Below are positions 44,604 through 52,774 of a stretch of DNA of 64,000 nucleotides, one piece after another. The stretch is from Arthrospiribacter ruber. GTDB lineage: Bacteria > Bacteroidota > Bacteroidia > Cytophagales > Cyclobacteriaceae. The notes under the pieces were generated by a model. That model had not been told where the DNA came from, did no database searches, and saw nothing but the letters and a program-made list of their open reading frames with translations. The DNA is taken from contig NZ_RPHB01000003.1 in assembly GCF_019343195.1 (NCBI RefSeq), positions 1-64,000 on the forward strand. Reading direction: 5' to 3'. Within the stretch, counting starts at the first letter, position 1; each line of letters begins with the position of its first letter. The position numbers were made by a program, and so were the translations under genes.

Positions 44604-45299
44604 TTAAGTTTTTCCTGCTGCAATCACCGCCAGATCCACTGATTTGGACTTATTTTCCAAAAGCTTATTGGTACATGACACCAGTGTAGCACCTGTCGTC
44701 ATGACATCATCCACCAATAAAATTCTTTTCCCTATAACTTCATCTGGATTTATCACGCTAAATACATCTTCAACATTGCTTAACCTTTCCATCCTGGATT
44801 TTTGGGTTTGGGTTTCGGTAAAAACCATCCTTTCTAAGGCCAAACTTACCGGAATTTCTAAAGACTGATGTAGACCAATGGCAAACTGTTCACTTTGGTT
44901 GTAGCCTCTTCTTTTCTTTTTTGTAGCATGCAAAGGAACCGGAGTAATCATATCCCAGTTATTCTCAAAGCCGGTTGATTTAAGCAGTTGCCCATAAATT
45001 CTTCCCAATTCAATGCCCACTTCGGGTTTGTTACGGTATTTGAGCAGATGAAGTAATCGTTGGCTGTCCCCCTTTTTGGTAAACCTTAAAAAGGACATCA
45101 CCAGGTTAGGTTGGGTCAGCCCAAGGATTTTGGTAACAAGGTCATTGTTCTGCGGTCTCAGGTGATAATTGGTGACAGGAAGGTTTCCAATACAGATCCT
45201 GCAAAGCTGATCTTCAAAATCAAAAAGACTGCGCTTGCAAAGACAACAGGTCTTGGGAAAGACCAAGGACAAAAAATCATCAATTATAGGCATTTGCAT
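44604..45299 (-). CDS. comF: ComF-family phosphoribosyltransferase-like protein
   Basis: 231 residues. The N-terminal zinc ribbon has CCLCKRSLFDFEDQLCRIC (two CxxC pairs). The PRTase fold carries the PRPP loop ILLVDDVMTTGATLVSC near 190-205. VPLHATKKKRRGYNQSEQFA is a ComF hallmark. ComF is needed for uptake of transforming DNA in competent bacteria, although many non-competent species keep it. Divergent from the CMD gene across 79 bp. Confidence 0.88.
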   Translation of the reverse strand: MQMPIIDDFLSLVFPKTCCLCKRSLFDFEDQLCRICIGNLPVTNYHLRPQNNDLVTKILGLTQPNLVMSFLRFTKKGDSQRLLHLLKYRNKPEVGIELGRIYGQLLKSTGFENNWDMITPVPLHATKKKRRGYNQSEQFAIGLHQSLEIPVSLALERMVFTETQTQKSRMERLSNVEDVFSVINPDEVIGKRILLVDDVMTTGATLVSCTNKLLENKSKSVDLAVIAAGKT

Positions 45300-45336
45300 A
45301 TCAAAAAGGCTTTTAATGACTGAACGACAGTAAAAT

Positions 45337-45355
45337 ACCTGCTATATTTGCAGGT
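45337..45355 (+). promoter_or_regulatory. Palindrome around a -7 promoter element
   Basis: TATATTTG (45343-45350) is a perfect TAnnTTTG -7 element 29 bp before the ATG at 45379. It sits between inverted hexamers ACCTGC (45337-45342) and GCAGGT (45350-45355). A repressor bound there would block the promoter. No -33 TTTG was seen. Confidence 0.4.
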
Positions 45356-45378
45356 TATACATAAGCTCACAAAATTTA

Positions 45379-45735
45379 ATGAATTTAATAGAAGAGTTCA
45401 ACAATTATAGAGGTCAGATGAATGAAAAAATCATGGCTTCTGACAACAAAGTCATAAAAAGGTTTTTTAACCTGGATACAAATACCTATGCCGAAGGCGC
45501 TATTGACGTCAAAAGTAAAGAGATGATAGGCTTGGCCTGCTCAATGGTATTGAGGTGTGACGATTGTGTTAAGTATCATTTGGGCAAATGTTTTGAAGCA
45601 GGCTTAAACAAGAAAGAGGTATTTGAGGTATTTTCTATTGCAACTGTGATAGGGGGATCCATTGTAATTCCCCATTTAAGGAGGGCTGTTGAATATTGGG
45701 AACTATTGGAAAAAGAAGGATCAAAGGATGTTTAA
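45379..45735 (+). CDS. Carboxymuconolactone decarboxylase-family (AhpD-like) protein
   Basis: 118 residues, cytoplasmic, all-helical. The redox motif is Cys60-x-x-Cys63 followed by His67 (MVLRCDDCVKYHLGK), the AhpD pattern, and the hydrophobic FSIATVIGGSIVIPHLRRA helix follows. AhpD-like proteins work as thiol peroxidase partners; real decarboxylase activity is not implied by the name. The next gene starts inside its last codons (8-bp overlap), so they are coupled. Confidence 0.85.
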   Translation: MNLIEEFNNYRGQMNEKIMASDNKVIKRFFNLDTNTYAEGAIDVKSKEMIGLACSMVLRCDDCVKYHLGKCFEAGLNKKEVFEVFSIATVIGGSIVIPHLRRAVEYWELLEKEGSKDV

Positions 45736-46090
45736 AAAAGATTTAGATCTTGAAAAACGTTGGGGCAAATTGCTGATAGGCCTGGAAAGTGTGATCGGAA
45801 AAAAACCAAAAGATCTGAATGCCGTCCTTTTCCTTATAGGTGTTCAAGAACTGGGTCAAGGCCATAAGCAGTTTACAAAAGAGCAAAAACAGGATCTCAT
45901 GCATATAGCTATATGCAAAGTCCTAAGTTTGGCTGGCTTTTACGAACTCGACTTCATTGATCAAGAGGGTTGGCCGCATTGGAAGCTTATAAAAAAACTA
46001 CCGCATTTTGATATCCTGGAACAAGAGAAATTACTTAAAATCCAGGTGTTGGAATATTTTGAACAAGAATATCAGATAGAAATAAAGTAA
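45728..46090 (+). CDS. Small conserved protein, unknown
   Basis: 120 residues from the ATG at 45728, which overlaps the stop of the CMD gene; the longer frame from 45689 would overlap further without reason. FKKDLDLEKRWGKLLIGLESVIGKKPKDLNAVLFLIGVQELGQG is followed by LMHIAICKVLSLAGFYEL and WPHWKLIKKLP. No known motif. The conserved HWKLIKKLP-type tail and coupling with CMD suggest a cytoplasmic partner of that enzyme, but this is inference. Confidence 0.7.
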   Translation: MFKKDLDLEKRWGKLLIGLESVIGKKPKDLNAVLFLIGVQELGQGHKQFTKEQKQDLMHIAICKVLSLAGFYELDFIDQEGWPHWKLIKKLPHFDILEQEKLLKIQVLEYFEQEYQIEIK

Positions 46091-46097
46091 GAATTCA

Positions 46098-46862
46098 ATG
46101 AAACTAATCTCCTACAATGTAAATGGGATCCGTGCAGCCATCAATAAAGGTTTTGTAGATTGGTTAAAAGAGGAAAACCCGGACATTATTGGTTTACAAG
46201 AAGTAAAAGCTCAGGAAAACCAGATAGAAAAATCCATGTTTGAAGATTTAGGTTACCATATTTACTGGTACCCTGCAGTCAAGAAAGGCTACAGTGGAGT
46301 AGCTATTATGAGTAAAATCAAACCGCAAAACATAGCTTACGGAATGGATTTACCCGTATATGATGACGAGGGAAGAATGATCAGATTGGATTTTGATCAG
46401 TTTTCTTTTACCTCAGCTTATTTCCCATCTGGTACGACAGGAGATATCAGACAGGATTTTAAATATCAGTTTCTCGATGATATTTACCATTACACACAGG
46501 ATTTGACAAAGAAAATTCCTAATTTGATCATTAGCGGAGATTACAATATTTGTCATAAAGCAATAGATATACATAATCCTATATCCAACAAAAACTCTTC
46601 TGGTTTTCTACCAGAAGAAAGGGCTTGGATGGATAAGTTCACAGAAAGTGGATTTGTAGACAGTTTCCGAAAGTTCAATGAAAATCCCCACCAATACACT
46701 TGGTGGAGCTACAGAGCCAATGCAAGAGTAAAAAACCTTGGATGGAGAATTGACTACCATATGGTCAATCAACCGTTCGAAGATAAAATAGTAGGAGCAG
46801 GTATACTACCGGATATTTATCATTCAGATCATTGTCCAATAGTACTTGACATAAAAATTTAA
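46098..46862 (+). CDS. xth: Exodeoxyribonuclease III (AP endonuclease)
   Basis: 254 residues, family length. MKLISYNVNGIRAAINKGF has the first metal-binding Asn, LQEVKAQ the metal Glu, LIISGDYNICHKAIDIHNP the catalytic Asp and Asn, and DYHMVN and YHSDHCPIVLD the final Asp-His pair. It cleaves DNA at abasic sites and trims 3' ends in base excision repair. It begins 7 bp after the preceding gene, so it may be part of that unit. Confidence 0.94.
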   Translation: MKLISYNVNGIRAAINKGFVDWLKEENPDIIGLQEVKAQENQIEKSMFEDLGYHIYWYPAVKKGYSGVAIMSKIKPQNIAYGMDLPVYDDEGRMIRLDFDQFSFTSAYFPSGTTGDIRQDFKYQFLDDIYHYTQDLTKKIPNLIISGDYNICHKAIDIHNPISNKNSSGFLPEERAWMDKFTESGFVDSFRKFNENPHQYTWWSYRANARVKNLGWRIDYHMVNQPFEDKIVGAGILPDIYHSDHCPIVLDIKI

Positions 46863-46896
46863 TTAAATAATTAATTACATTATCCATATTAATTTT

Positions 46897-47295
46897 ATGA
46901 AATCTATCAAAATTTCAATTCCATCTCTGATGGATAATATAAAAATCATAGAAAGTTTCATTGATAATGCTAAGGAAAAGTATACCATCAATGAAGATAT
47001 CTATGGAAACATAATGATTTCAGTGACTGAGTGTGTCACAAATGCCATCATTCATGGCAACAATATGGATAGTAAAAAACAGGTAGAGCTAGAACTCGCA
47101 TTAGGAGAAAATGACATAAAGTTCACTATCACTGACCAGGGAAAAGGTTTCGATTATGAAAATTTAAATGATCCAACTTCTCCTGAAAATCTCGAAAAAC
47201 CAGGAGGTAGAGGAATCTACATCATCAAACATTTAACAGATGAGGTGAAATTTGAAGATGAGGGAAGAAAAACGATTTTAACATTTTACATGTAA
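46897..47295 (+). CDS. RsbW-like ATP-binding protein (anti-sigma-type kinase fold)
   Basis: 132 residues, only an HATPase_c domain. The N box ECVTNAIIHGN (about 47-57), G1 DQGKGFDYENL and G2 GGRGIYIIKHL are the GHKL pattern of SpoIIAB/RsbW. Such proteins act as serine kinases on anti-sigma antagonists. No sigma factor or antagonist gene adjoins. It is followed 1 bp later by ybeY, a linkage often seen in Bacteroidota. Confidence 0.85.
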   Translation: MKSIKISIPSLMDNIKIIESFIDNAKEKYTINEDIYGNIMISVTECVTNAIIHGNNMDSKKQVELELALGENDIKFTITDQGKGFDYENLNDPTSPENLEKPGGRGIYIIKHLTDEVKFEDEGRKTILTFYM

Positions 47296-47296
47296 A

Positions 47297-47713
47297 ATGG
47301 CAATATCGTTTTTCCAAGAAGACATAAGGTTTGACTTAAAACCTAAAATCAGCTATAAATCCTGGTTGAAAAAAATAGCTGCAAATGAAGGATATAAAAT
47401 AATAGAACTCAATTATATATTTTGTTCCGACGAGTACCTCTACAATATAAACGTTGAATACCTTCAACATGACACCTATACTGATATCATCACATTTGAT
47501 AACTCTGAAAAAGAAAAAGAGATAGAAGGTGATATTTTCATTAGCGTAGACCGGGTGAAGGAAAATGCAACAGATGAAAAAATCTCATTCGATGAAGAAA
47601 TAAAAAGAGTGTTGAGTCATGGCCTTCTTCACTTGATGGGTTACAAAGACAAAACGGAAGAGCAACAAAAACAAATGCGAATAAAAGAAGAAGAGTCAAT
47701 CGCTCTCTTTTAA
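47297..47713 (+). CDS. ybeY: Endoribonuclease YbeY
   Basis: 138 residues. The metal site lies near the C-terminus: HGLLHLMGYKD, where the usual third His (HxxxHxxxxxH) is replaced by Asp, a variation I believe is normal for Bacteroidota. TYTDIITFDNSEKEKEIEGDIFIS is the second conserved block. YbeY matures the 3' end of 16S rRNA and takes part in ribosome quality control. It sits between the RsbW-like gene (1 bp) and mnmG (71 bp); the two parS sites lie in the latter gap. Confidence 0.92.
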   Translation: MAISFFQEDIRFDLKPKISYKSWLKKIAANEGYKIIELNYIFCSDEYLYNINVEYLQHDTYTDIITFDNSEKEKEIEGDIFISVDRVKENATDEKISFDEEIKRVLSHGLLHLMGYKDKTEEQQKQMRIKEEESIALF

Positions 47714-47715
47714 AA

Positions 47716-47731
47716 CGTTCCACGTGAAACA
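47716..47731. other. parS partition site, copy 1
   Basis: CGTTCCACGTGAAACA, one mismatch from the ParB-binding consensus TGTTNCACGTGAAACA. It begins 2 bp after the ybeY stop. Confidence 0.8.
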
Positions 47732-47752
47732 TCTTTGATATATTCAATTAAC

Positions 47753-47768
47753 TGTTCCACGTGAAACA
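47753..47768. other. parS partition site, copy 2
   Basis: TGTTCCACGTGAAACA, an exact match to the consensus, 37 bp downstream of copy 1 and 16 bp before the mnmG start. parS sites cluster near the chromosomal origin, where ParB loads SMC. Confidence 0.88.
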
Positions 47769-47784
47769 TTAAATAAGGAAGTAT

Positions 47785-49650
47785 ATGTTTCCACAATATG
47801 ATGTAATTGTAGTAGGGGCAGGTCATGCAGGCTGTGAAGCCGCACATGCAGCTGCAAAGATGGGTGCCAGCGTATTGCTGTGCACAATGAACATGAACAC
47901 CATTGCCCAAATGTCCTGCAACCCTGCAATGGGAGGCGTAGCAAAAGGACAAATTGTTCGTGAAATAGATGCACTGGGAGGAATGTCAGGTATTATATCT
48001 GACAAATCAATGATTCAATTTAGAATGTTAAACAGGTCAAAAGGGCCTGCAATGTGGTCTCCAAGATCCCAAAATGACAGGATGAGGTTTGCTGAGGAGT
48101 GGAGATTAGCATTAGAAAATACACCAAATGTGGATTTCTGGCAGGAAATGGTCAGTGGATTGGTAGTAAAGGATAATAGGGTAATTGGTGTAAAAACAGG
48201 AATTGGCTTAGAAATTAAAGCTAAATCAGTAGTGTTGACAAACGGCACCTTCCTGAACGGGATCATTCACATAGGAGAAAAGCAGTTTGGAGGTGGTAGA
48301 ACAGGAGAAGCAGCTGCAAAAGGAATAACAGAACAATTGGTTTCTTTAGGATTTGAAGCAGGTAGAATGAAAACTGGTACACCTCCAAGAGTTGATGGAA
48401 GGTCTCTAGATTTTACAAAGATGGAGATACAACATGGAGACGAAAATCCAGAAAAATTCTCTTTTTCAGACGAAACTCTACCTTTAAATAATCAAAGGCC
48501 TTGTTGGATAACCTATACCAATAAAGAAGTTCATGAAACGCTAGAGACAGGATTTGACCGATCACCAATGTTTAATGGTAGGATACAAGGATTAGGACCA
48601 AGGTATTGTCCCTCTATAGAAGATAAAATCAATAGATTCGCCGAAAGAGAAAGACATCAAATCTTTGTTGAACCAGAAGGATGGAATACGGTAGAAATCT
48701 ATGTAAATGGCTTTTCTACTTCACTTCCAGAAGATGTACAGTATAAAGCAATGCAGAAAATCCCTGGATTCGAAAATGCAAAGATGTTCAGGCCAGGCTA
48801 TGCGATAGAATACGACTTTTTCCCACCTACCCAACTCAAACTCACTTTAGAGACACAATTGGTAGAGAATCTATACTTTGCTGGACAAATTAATGGGACA
48901 ACAGGATATGAAGAAGCAGCATCTCAAGGATTAATAGCAGGAATCAATGCAGCACTCAAGGTTAATGAAAATGAACCCTTCTTGTTAAAAAGATCAGATG
49001 CTTATATAGGTGTATTGATAGATGACCTGATCAATAAAGGTACCGAAGAACCTTATAGAATGTTTACATCAAGAGCTGAATTCAGGCTATTGCTGAGGCA
49101 GGACAATGCAGACCTAAGATTAACCCATTTAGGCCATAAAATAGGCTTGGCAGATGATAAAAGGCTGGAAAAAACCTTAGATAAAAAGGATGAAACTGCA
49201 AAGCTTATCAATGATCTTAAACAAAAACGTCTAGCACCAGAACAAATAAATGAAGGTCTTGAGGAATTTGAAACTGCTACTATTAAAGAGAAAATAACAA
49301 TAGAAAAACTGCTAAAAAGACCTCAAATGGGATTGGAAAAAATCATGGAATTAGATGAGGACATAAAAATATACCTATCCAAATATCCTAAAGAAGTTTT
49401 GGAGCAAGCTGAGATTCAAATCAAATACGAAAGCTATCTATTGAAAGAACAGCAGATGGTAGAAAAATTAAGCAATATGGAGGATTTTAAAATACCTCTT
49501 TCTTTCGATTATTTAAGCATTCCTGCACTTTCTGCAGAAGGCAAACAAAAACTACATAAGATCAGACCAGATACTTTAGGACAAGCCTCAAGAATAAGCG
49601 GAGTATCTCCTGCAGATTTGTCTATTTTAACCGTCTATTTAGGAAGATGA
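47785..49650 (+). CDS. mnmG: tRNA U34 carboxymethylaminomethyl synthesis protein MnmG
   Basis: 621 residues. The FAD-binding GAGHAG lies at 11-16 (VIVVGAGHAGCEAA), NPAMGGVAKGQIVREIDALGG follows, and the C-terminal helical domain has RPQMGLEKIMELDE and QASRISGVSPADLSIL. With MnmE it installs cmnm5 at the wobble uridine of several tRNAs. mnmG (gidA) is a frequent neighbour of the replication origin, which agrees with the parS sites before it. Its codons end in A more than T and in C more than G (small hand sample). Confidence 0.97.
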   Translation: MFPQYDVIVVGAGHAGCEAAHAAAKMGASVLLCTMNMNTIAQMSCNPAMGGVAKGQIVREIDALGGMSGIISDKSMIQFRMLNRSKGPAMWSPRSQNDRMRFAEEWRLALENTPNVDFWQEMVSGLVVKDNRVIGVKTGIGLEIKAKSVVLTNGTFLNGIIHIGEKQFGGGRTGEAAAKGITEQLVSLGFEAGRMKTGTPPRVDGRSLDFTKMEIQHGDENPEKFSFSDETLPLNNQRPCWITYTNKEVHETLETGFDRSPMFNGRIQGLGPRYCPSIEDKINRFAERERHQIFVEPEGWNTVEIYVNGFSTSLPEDVQYKAMQKIPGFENAKMFRPGYAIEYDFFPPTQLKLTLETQLVENLYFAGQINGTTGYEEAASQGLIAGINAALKVNENEPFLLKRSDAYIGVLIDDLINKGTEEPYRMFTSRAEFRLLLRQDNADLRLTHLGHKIGLADDKRLEKTLDKKDETAKLINDLKQKRLAPEQINEGLEEFETATIKEKITIEKLLKRPQMGLEKIMELDEDIKIYLSKYPKEVLEQAEIQIKYESYLLKEQQMVEKLSNMEDFKIPLSFDYLSIPALSAEGKQKLHKIRPDTLGQASRISGVSPADLSILTVYLGR

Positions 49651-50552
49651 TGGGTGAATTGGAAAGATTGAATAAATGCCCACTTTGTAAAAGTGGGCTT
49701 TTTCTTAATTATAGCCAGATTCAAGATCATTTCTTTAGTAAAAAGGAGTTCTTACTATGCCAATGTAGCAAATGTAATCTGGTATTTACCAATCCAAGAC
49801 CTGATAAAGAAACCATTCAGGAATATTATCAATCAGAGGATTACATATCTCATAAAAACAAATCCAATAACCTTGTAAATTTTTTATATAAACAAGTTAG
49901 AACTGTCACATTAAAACGAAAGCTACAGCTTATCAATTCACTTTCTTCAAGAAAGAATAAACTCCTGGATATAGGAGCAGGAACTGGTCATTTCTTGGAA
50001 ATAGCTAAAAATAACGGTTGGAAAACCTATGGAATAGAACCTAATACAGAAGCACAAAAATTACTGGAACAAAAAGGTATATCAACATATGAAGATATAC
50101 TATCCATACCAAAAGGTAAAAAATTTACCATAATTACTTTATTTCATGTTTTGGAACATATTCATGATTTAAGAAAATCAGCAAAAAAAATTAACAAACT
50201 CCTTGAAGAAAATGGAACACTGATAATAGCCGTTCCTAATATTGATTCTTACGACTCTAAATTTTACAAACATTACTGGGCAGCATGGGATATACCAAGA
50301 CATCTTTATCATTTTGACCAAACTTCTATACAAAATTTTGCAGAAGAATTTGGATTCAGGATAGCAGATATAAAACCCATGTCTTTTGACAGTTTTTATA
50401 TATCTATGTTATCGGAAAAATATATAAATCCAGGAAAATCTCCGTTAAAACACCTGATGAAAGGTTTAATAAATGGCTGGAAATCAAATAAATGGGCAAA
50501 AAAGAATCAAAAAAACTATTCAAGTTTAATGTTCATTTTAAAGAAAAAATGA
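49647..50552 (+). CDS. SAM-dependent methyltransferase with N-terminal zinc-ribbon
   Basis: 301 residues. Cysteines 11, 14 and then 38, 40 and 43 (CPLCKSG, CQCSKC) form a small zinc-binding module ahead of a class I methyltransferase. The SAM-binding motif I is LLDIGAGTGHFLEIA (about 104-118), and FHVLEHIHDLRKSAKKI is typical of the Methyltransf_23 group. The substrate is unknown; proteins with this layout often modify sugars or lipids. The start overlaps the mnmG stop by 4 bp (ATGA). Confidence 0.85.
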   Translation: MMGELERLNKCPLCKSGLFLNYSQIQDHFFSKKEFLLCQCSKCNLVFTNPRPDKETIQEYYQSEDYISHKNKSNNLVNFLYKQVRTVTLKRKLQLINSLSSRKNKLLDIGAGTGHFLEIAKNNGWKTYGIEPNTEAQKLLEQKGISTYEDILSIPKGKKFTIITLFHVLEHIHDLRKSAKKINKLLEENGTLIIAVPNIDSYDSKFYKHYWAAWDIPRHLYHFDQTSIQNFAEEFGFRIADIKPMSFDSFYISMLSEKYINPGKSPLKHLMKGLINGWKSNKWAKKNQKNYSSLMFILKKK

Positions 50553-52324
50553 AATATATTAAATACATAATTGTAATACTTATTATTATAATAATACATT
50601 CTTGTGCTAAACAAAGTACTCCAATGGGTGGACCCAAAGACGAGGAACCACCAAAACTTCTTTCTATAACACCAGAAAATGAATCATTGAACACAAAACC
50701 AAGTGTGATAGAACTTTTATTCAGTGAATATGTAAAAGTCGAAAATCCCAATAAAGGAATAATCATTACACCAAGAATCAAAAAAGATGAAATGGAAGTA
50801 ACGGCTTTAAAAAATAAAGTTACCATAAAGCTTAATCAGGAATTGGAGGACAGCACCACATATGTTTTCAATTTCCAAAAAACAATTTCTGATATAACTG
50901 AAGGAAATGTTCCAGAAAACCTCAAATTGGTTTTTTCAACAGGACCAGAAATAGACAGTCTTACCTTTTCAGGTACTGTTGCTTACACTTTTCCCCAAAA
51001 AGAAAAGAAAATGAAGGATGTGTTGGTAGGCCTATACACCGAAGATGATACCACAAATGTCCTTACTGCTCCACCATATTACATAGGAACAACTGACTCA
51101 GTAGGAAATTTTAAACTCACCAATATAAAAGAAGGAAGATATTTGGCTTATGCCTGGCATGACGCAAACAACTCACTAAAGGCAGAAGAAAAATCAGAAG
51201 CCTACTCTTTCCTTGGTGATACGATTGTAATAGACAGAGATGTAAGAGGAGCCAATTTTTACCTTGACAAATCAAATGTATCAGAATTTAAGATCAATAG
51301 ATCTGCATCAGTAGGCAGCAACTTTGATGTGGTTTTGAGCAAAGATCCTCTTGAAATAAATGTAGAAGCAGAAGGCCTCAATGAGAACCTGTATTTTAGA
51401 AGAAATGAAAAGACCCTCAGGTTTTACCATACATCACTACAAAATGACAGTTTACAGGTAAGACTAAACTTAAAGGATTCTGTAGGATTCCAGATTGATA
51501 CAACCTTATATGCAAAATTTGAAGAAAGCGAAAGAAGAAAAGAAGCTCTGGAAATAAGTTTGGAAGGACAGAAAAATTTTGTAGAAAAATTGAGGGCTGA
51601 AATAAAGTTGAATAAACCGGTTAACAGAATCAATTATGACTCTTTGATAATCAAATACGATACAGCTTCAGTAGTTCCGGTTACGGAAGATATGCTATTT
51701 TTTAAAGATAGTCTTATGAGAACACGCTTAATTCTAGAATGGAAGGTTCCTGACACACTATCAATAGAAAATTTTATAGTATATGCAGGAGACAGTACCT
51801 TCATTGATATTGAGGATCAATTTAACAAAGACAAAAAGGAAACTTCTTACAGAAGACTTAAAAAAGAAACACTCGCCGAGGAAATAAAAGTTACTGTAAA
51901 TACTGACGAAAGACCGCTAATTGTTCAAATCCTAAACAAAAAAGAAGAAGTGGTCCACGAACAATTCCTGACAGATACAAACATTGCAACATTTATAAAC
52001 ATAGAACCTTCAACATATTACATAAGAGCCATTGTTGACAGAAACAATAATAGAAGATGGGATACACACAATATATTAGAAAATAGACAAGCAGAGCCTG
52101 TATACTATTTAGAAAATCCCAATGATAACAACAATAAAGAAACGACCGTAAGGGGTGGATGGACTTTAGAAGTAGTAATACAACCAAGAATACCAATTGG
52201 TTTGGCACAAATACCCAGATTACCAGAGAATGAAATGGATGATATAGAATCTGAAATTGATGCGCATTGGGAACAATTGTTGAAATTATTCAGGCAAAAC
52301 AATGTAGATAACTCTACAAATTGA
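50549..52324 (+). CDS. Lipoprotein with bacterial Ig-like domain
   Basis: 591 residues from the ATG at 50549, chosen because it overlaps the previous stop by 4 bp and opens a lipoprotein signal (a run of Ile, then IHSC). Residues 30-130 are an Ig-like (SbsA/Big_5) domain: MGGPKDEEPPKLLSITPENES and FSEYVKVENP. Then a beta-rich segment with GTVAYTFPQ and VGNFKLTNIKEGRYLAYAW resembles a carboxypeptidase-regulatory type repeat, and the C-terminal part repeats the pattern TYYIRAIVDRNNNRRWDTHN. Lipoproteins of this plan are common in Bacteroidota; function unknown. The DnaA-box region follows. Confidence 0.78.
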   Translation: MKYIKYIIVILIIIIIHSCAKQSTPMGGPKDEEPPKLLSITPENESLNTKPSVIELLFSEYVKVENPNKGIIITPRIKKDEMEVTALKNKVTIKLNQELEDSTTYVFNFQKTISDITEGNVPENLKLVFSTGPEIDSLTFSGTVAYTFPQKEKKMKDVLVGLYTEDDTTNVLTAPPYYIGTTDSVGNFKLTNIKEGRYLAYAWHDANNSLKAEEKSEAYSFLGDTIVIDRDVRGANFYLDKSNVSEFKINRSASVGSNFDVVLSKDPLEINVEAEGLNENLYFRRNEKTLRFYHTSLQNDSLQVRLNLKDSVGFQIDTTLYAKFEESERRKEALEISLEGQKNFVEKLRAEIKLNKPVNRINYDSLIIKYDTASVVPVTEDMLFFKDSLMRTRLILEWKVPDTLSIENFIVYAGDSTFIDIEDQFNKDKKETSYRRLKKETLAEEIKVTVNTDERPLIVQILNKKEEVVHEQFLTDTNIATFINIEPSTYYIRAIVDRNNNRRWDTHNILENRQAEPVYYLENPNDNNNKETTVRGGWTLEVVIQPRIPIGLAQIPRLPENEMDDIESEIDAHWEQLLKLFRQNNVDNSTN

Positions 52325-52774
52325 TGTGGATTGCTGAGGAAAAGTCGGGTAAAAAGTAAAAGTTATCCTCTTCTACTATTGTAAATAGATAAATATTTAT
52401 CAAAGCTGGGGAAAAGTATCAATTACTCCACACTTACCCACAATCAGACTCACACTAAGTTGTCTACTATTTACTAAATCTAACTTAACCACATATATAA
52501 ACCAAAAACAAATCAAATCATACAATACCAATCACTTAAGCATCTACAAAGCAGTGGATAAAAAGTGGAGAACAGGTGAATTTCCCAGTATTCTAATGTG
52601 GAGAAAAAAGAATGGAGTTTTTATCCACAAATCCACACTATAATAAAGACCTTAAATCTTTTTTAAAAAAAATCACATTAACATTAAATAGAAGGTGGAT
52701 AAGTAGCTTGAAAAGTAAATTGGATAAATGAGACCTTTTTCATAATTTGAAAGATGTCTTAACCAAAACTCACT
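52325..52774. other. Candidate replication origin (AT-rich gap with DnaA boxes)
   Basis: 450 bp without a gene. A perfect DnaA box TTATCCACA lies at 52621-52629. One-mismatch boxes are at 52434-52442 (TTACCCACA), 52553-52561 (TTATCCACT on minus) and 52694-52702 (TTATCCACC on minus). Weaker ones are at 52363, 52629 and 52719. AT-rich stretches (52461-52520, 52641-52690) could unwind. The parS pair lies 4.6 kb to the left. In small hand samples the third codon base on plus changes from A>T and C>G (mnmG, the Ig-like gene) to T>A with G nearer to C (the gene at 52775), as expected when crossing an origin. Confidence 0.6.

Noticed and set aside
47611-47650. Loss of the third metal His in YbeY
   Set aside because: The Asp at this position is, as far as I recall, the regular form in Bacteroidota rather than a damaged site.
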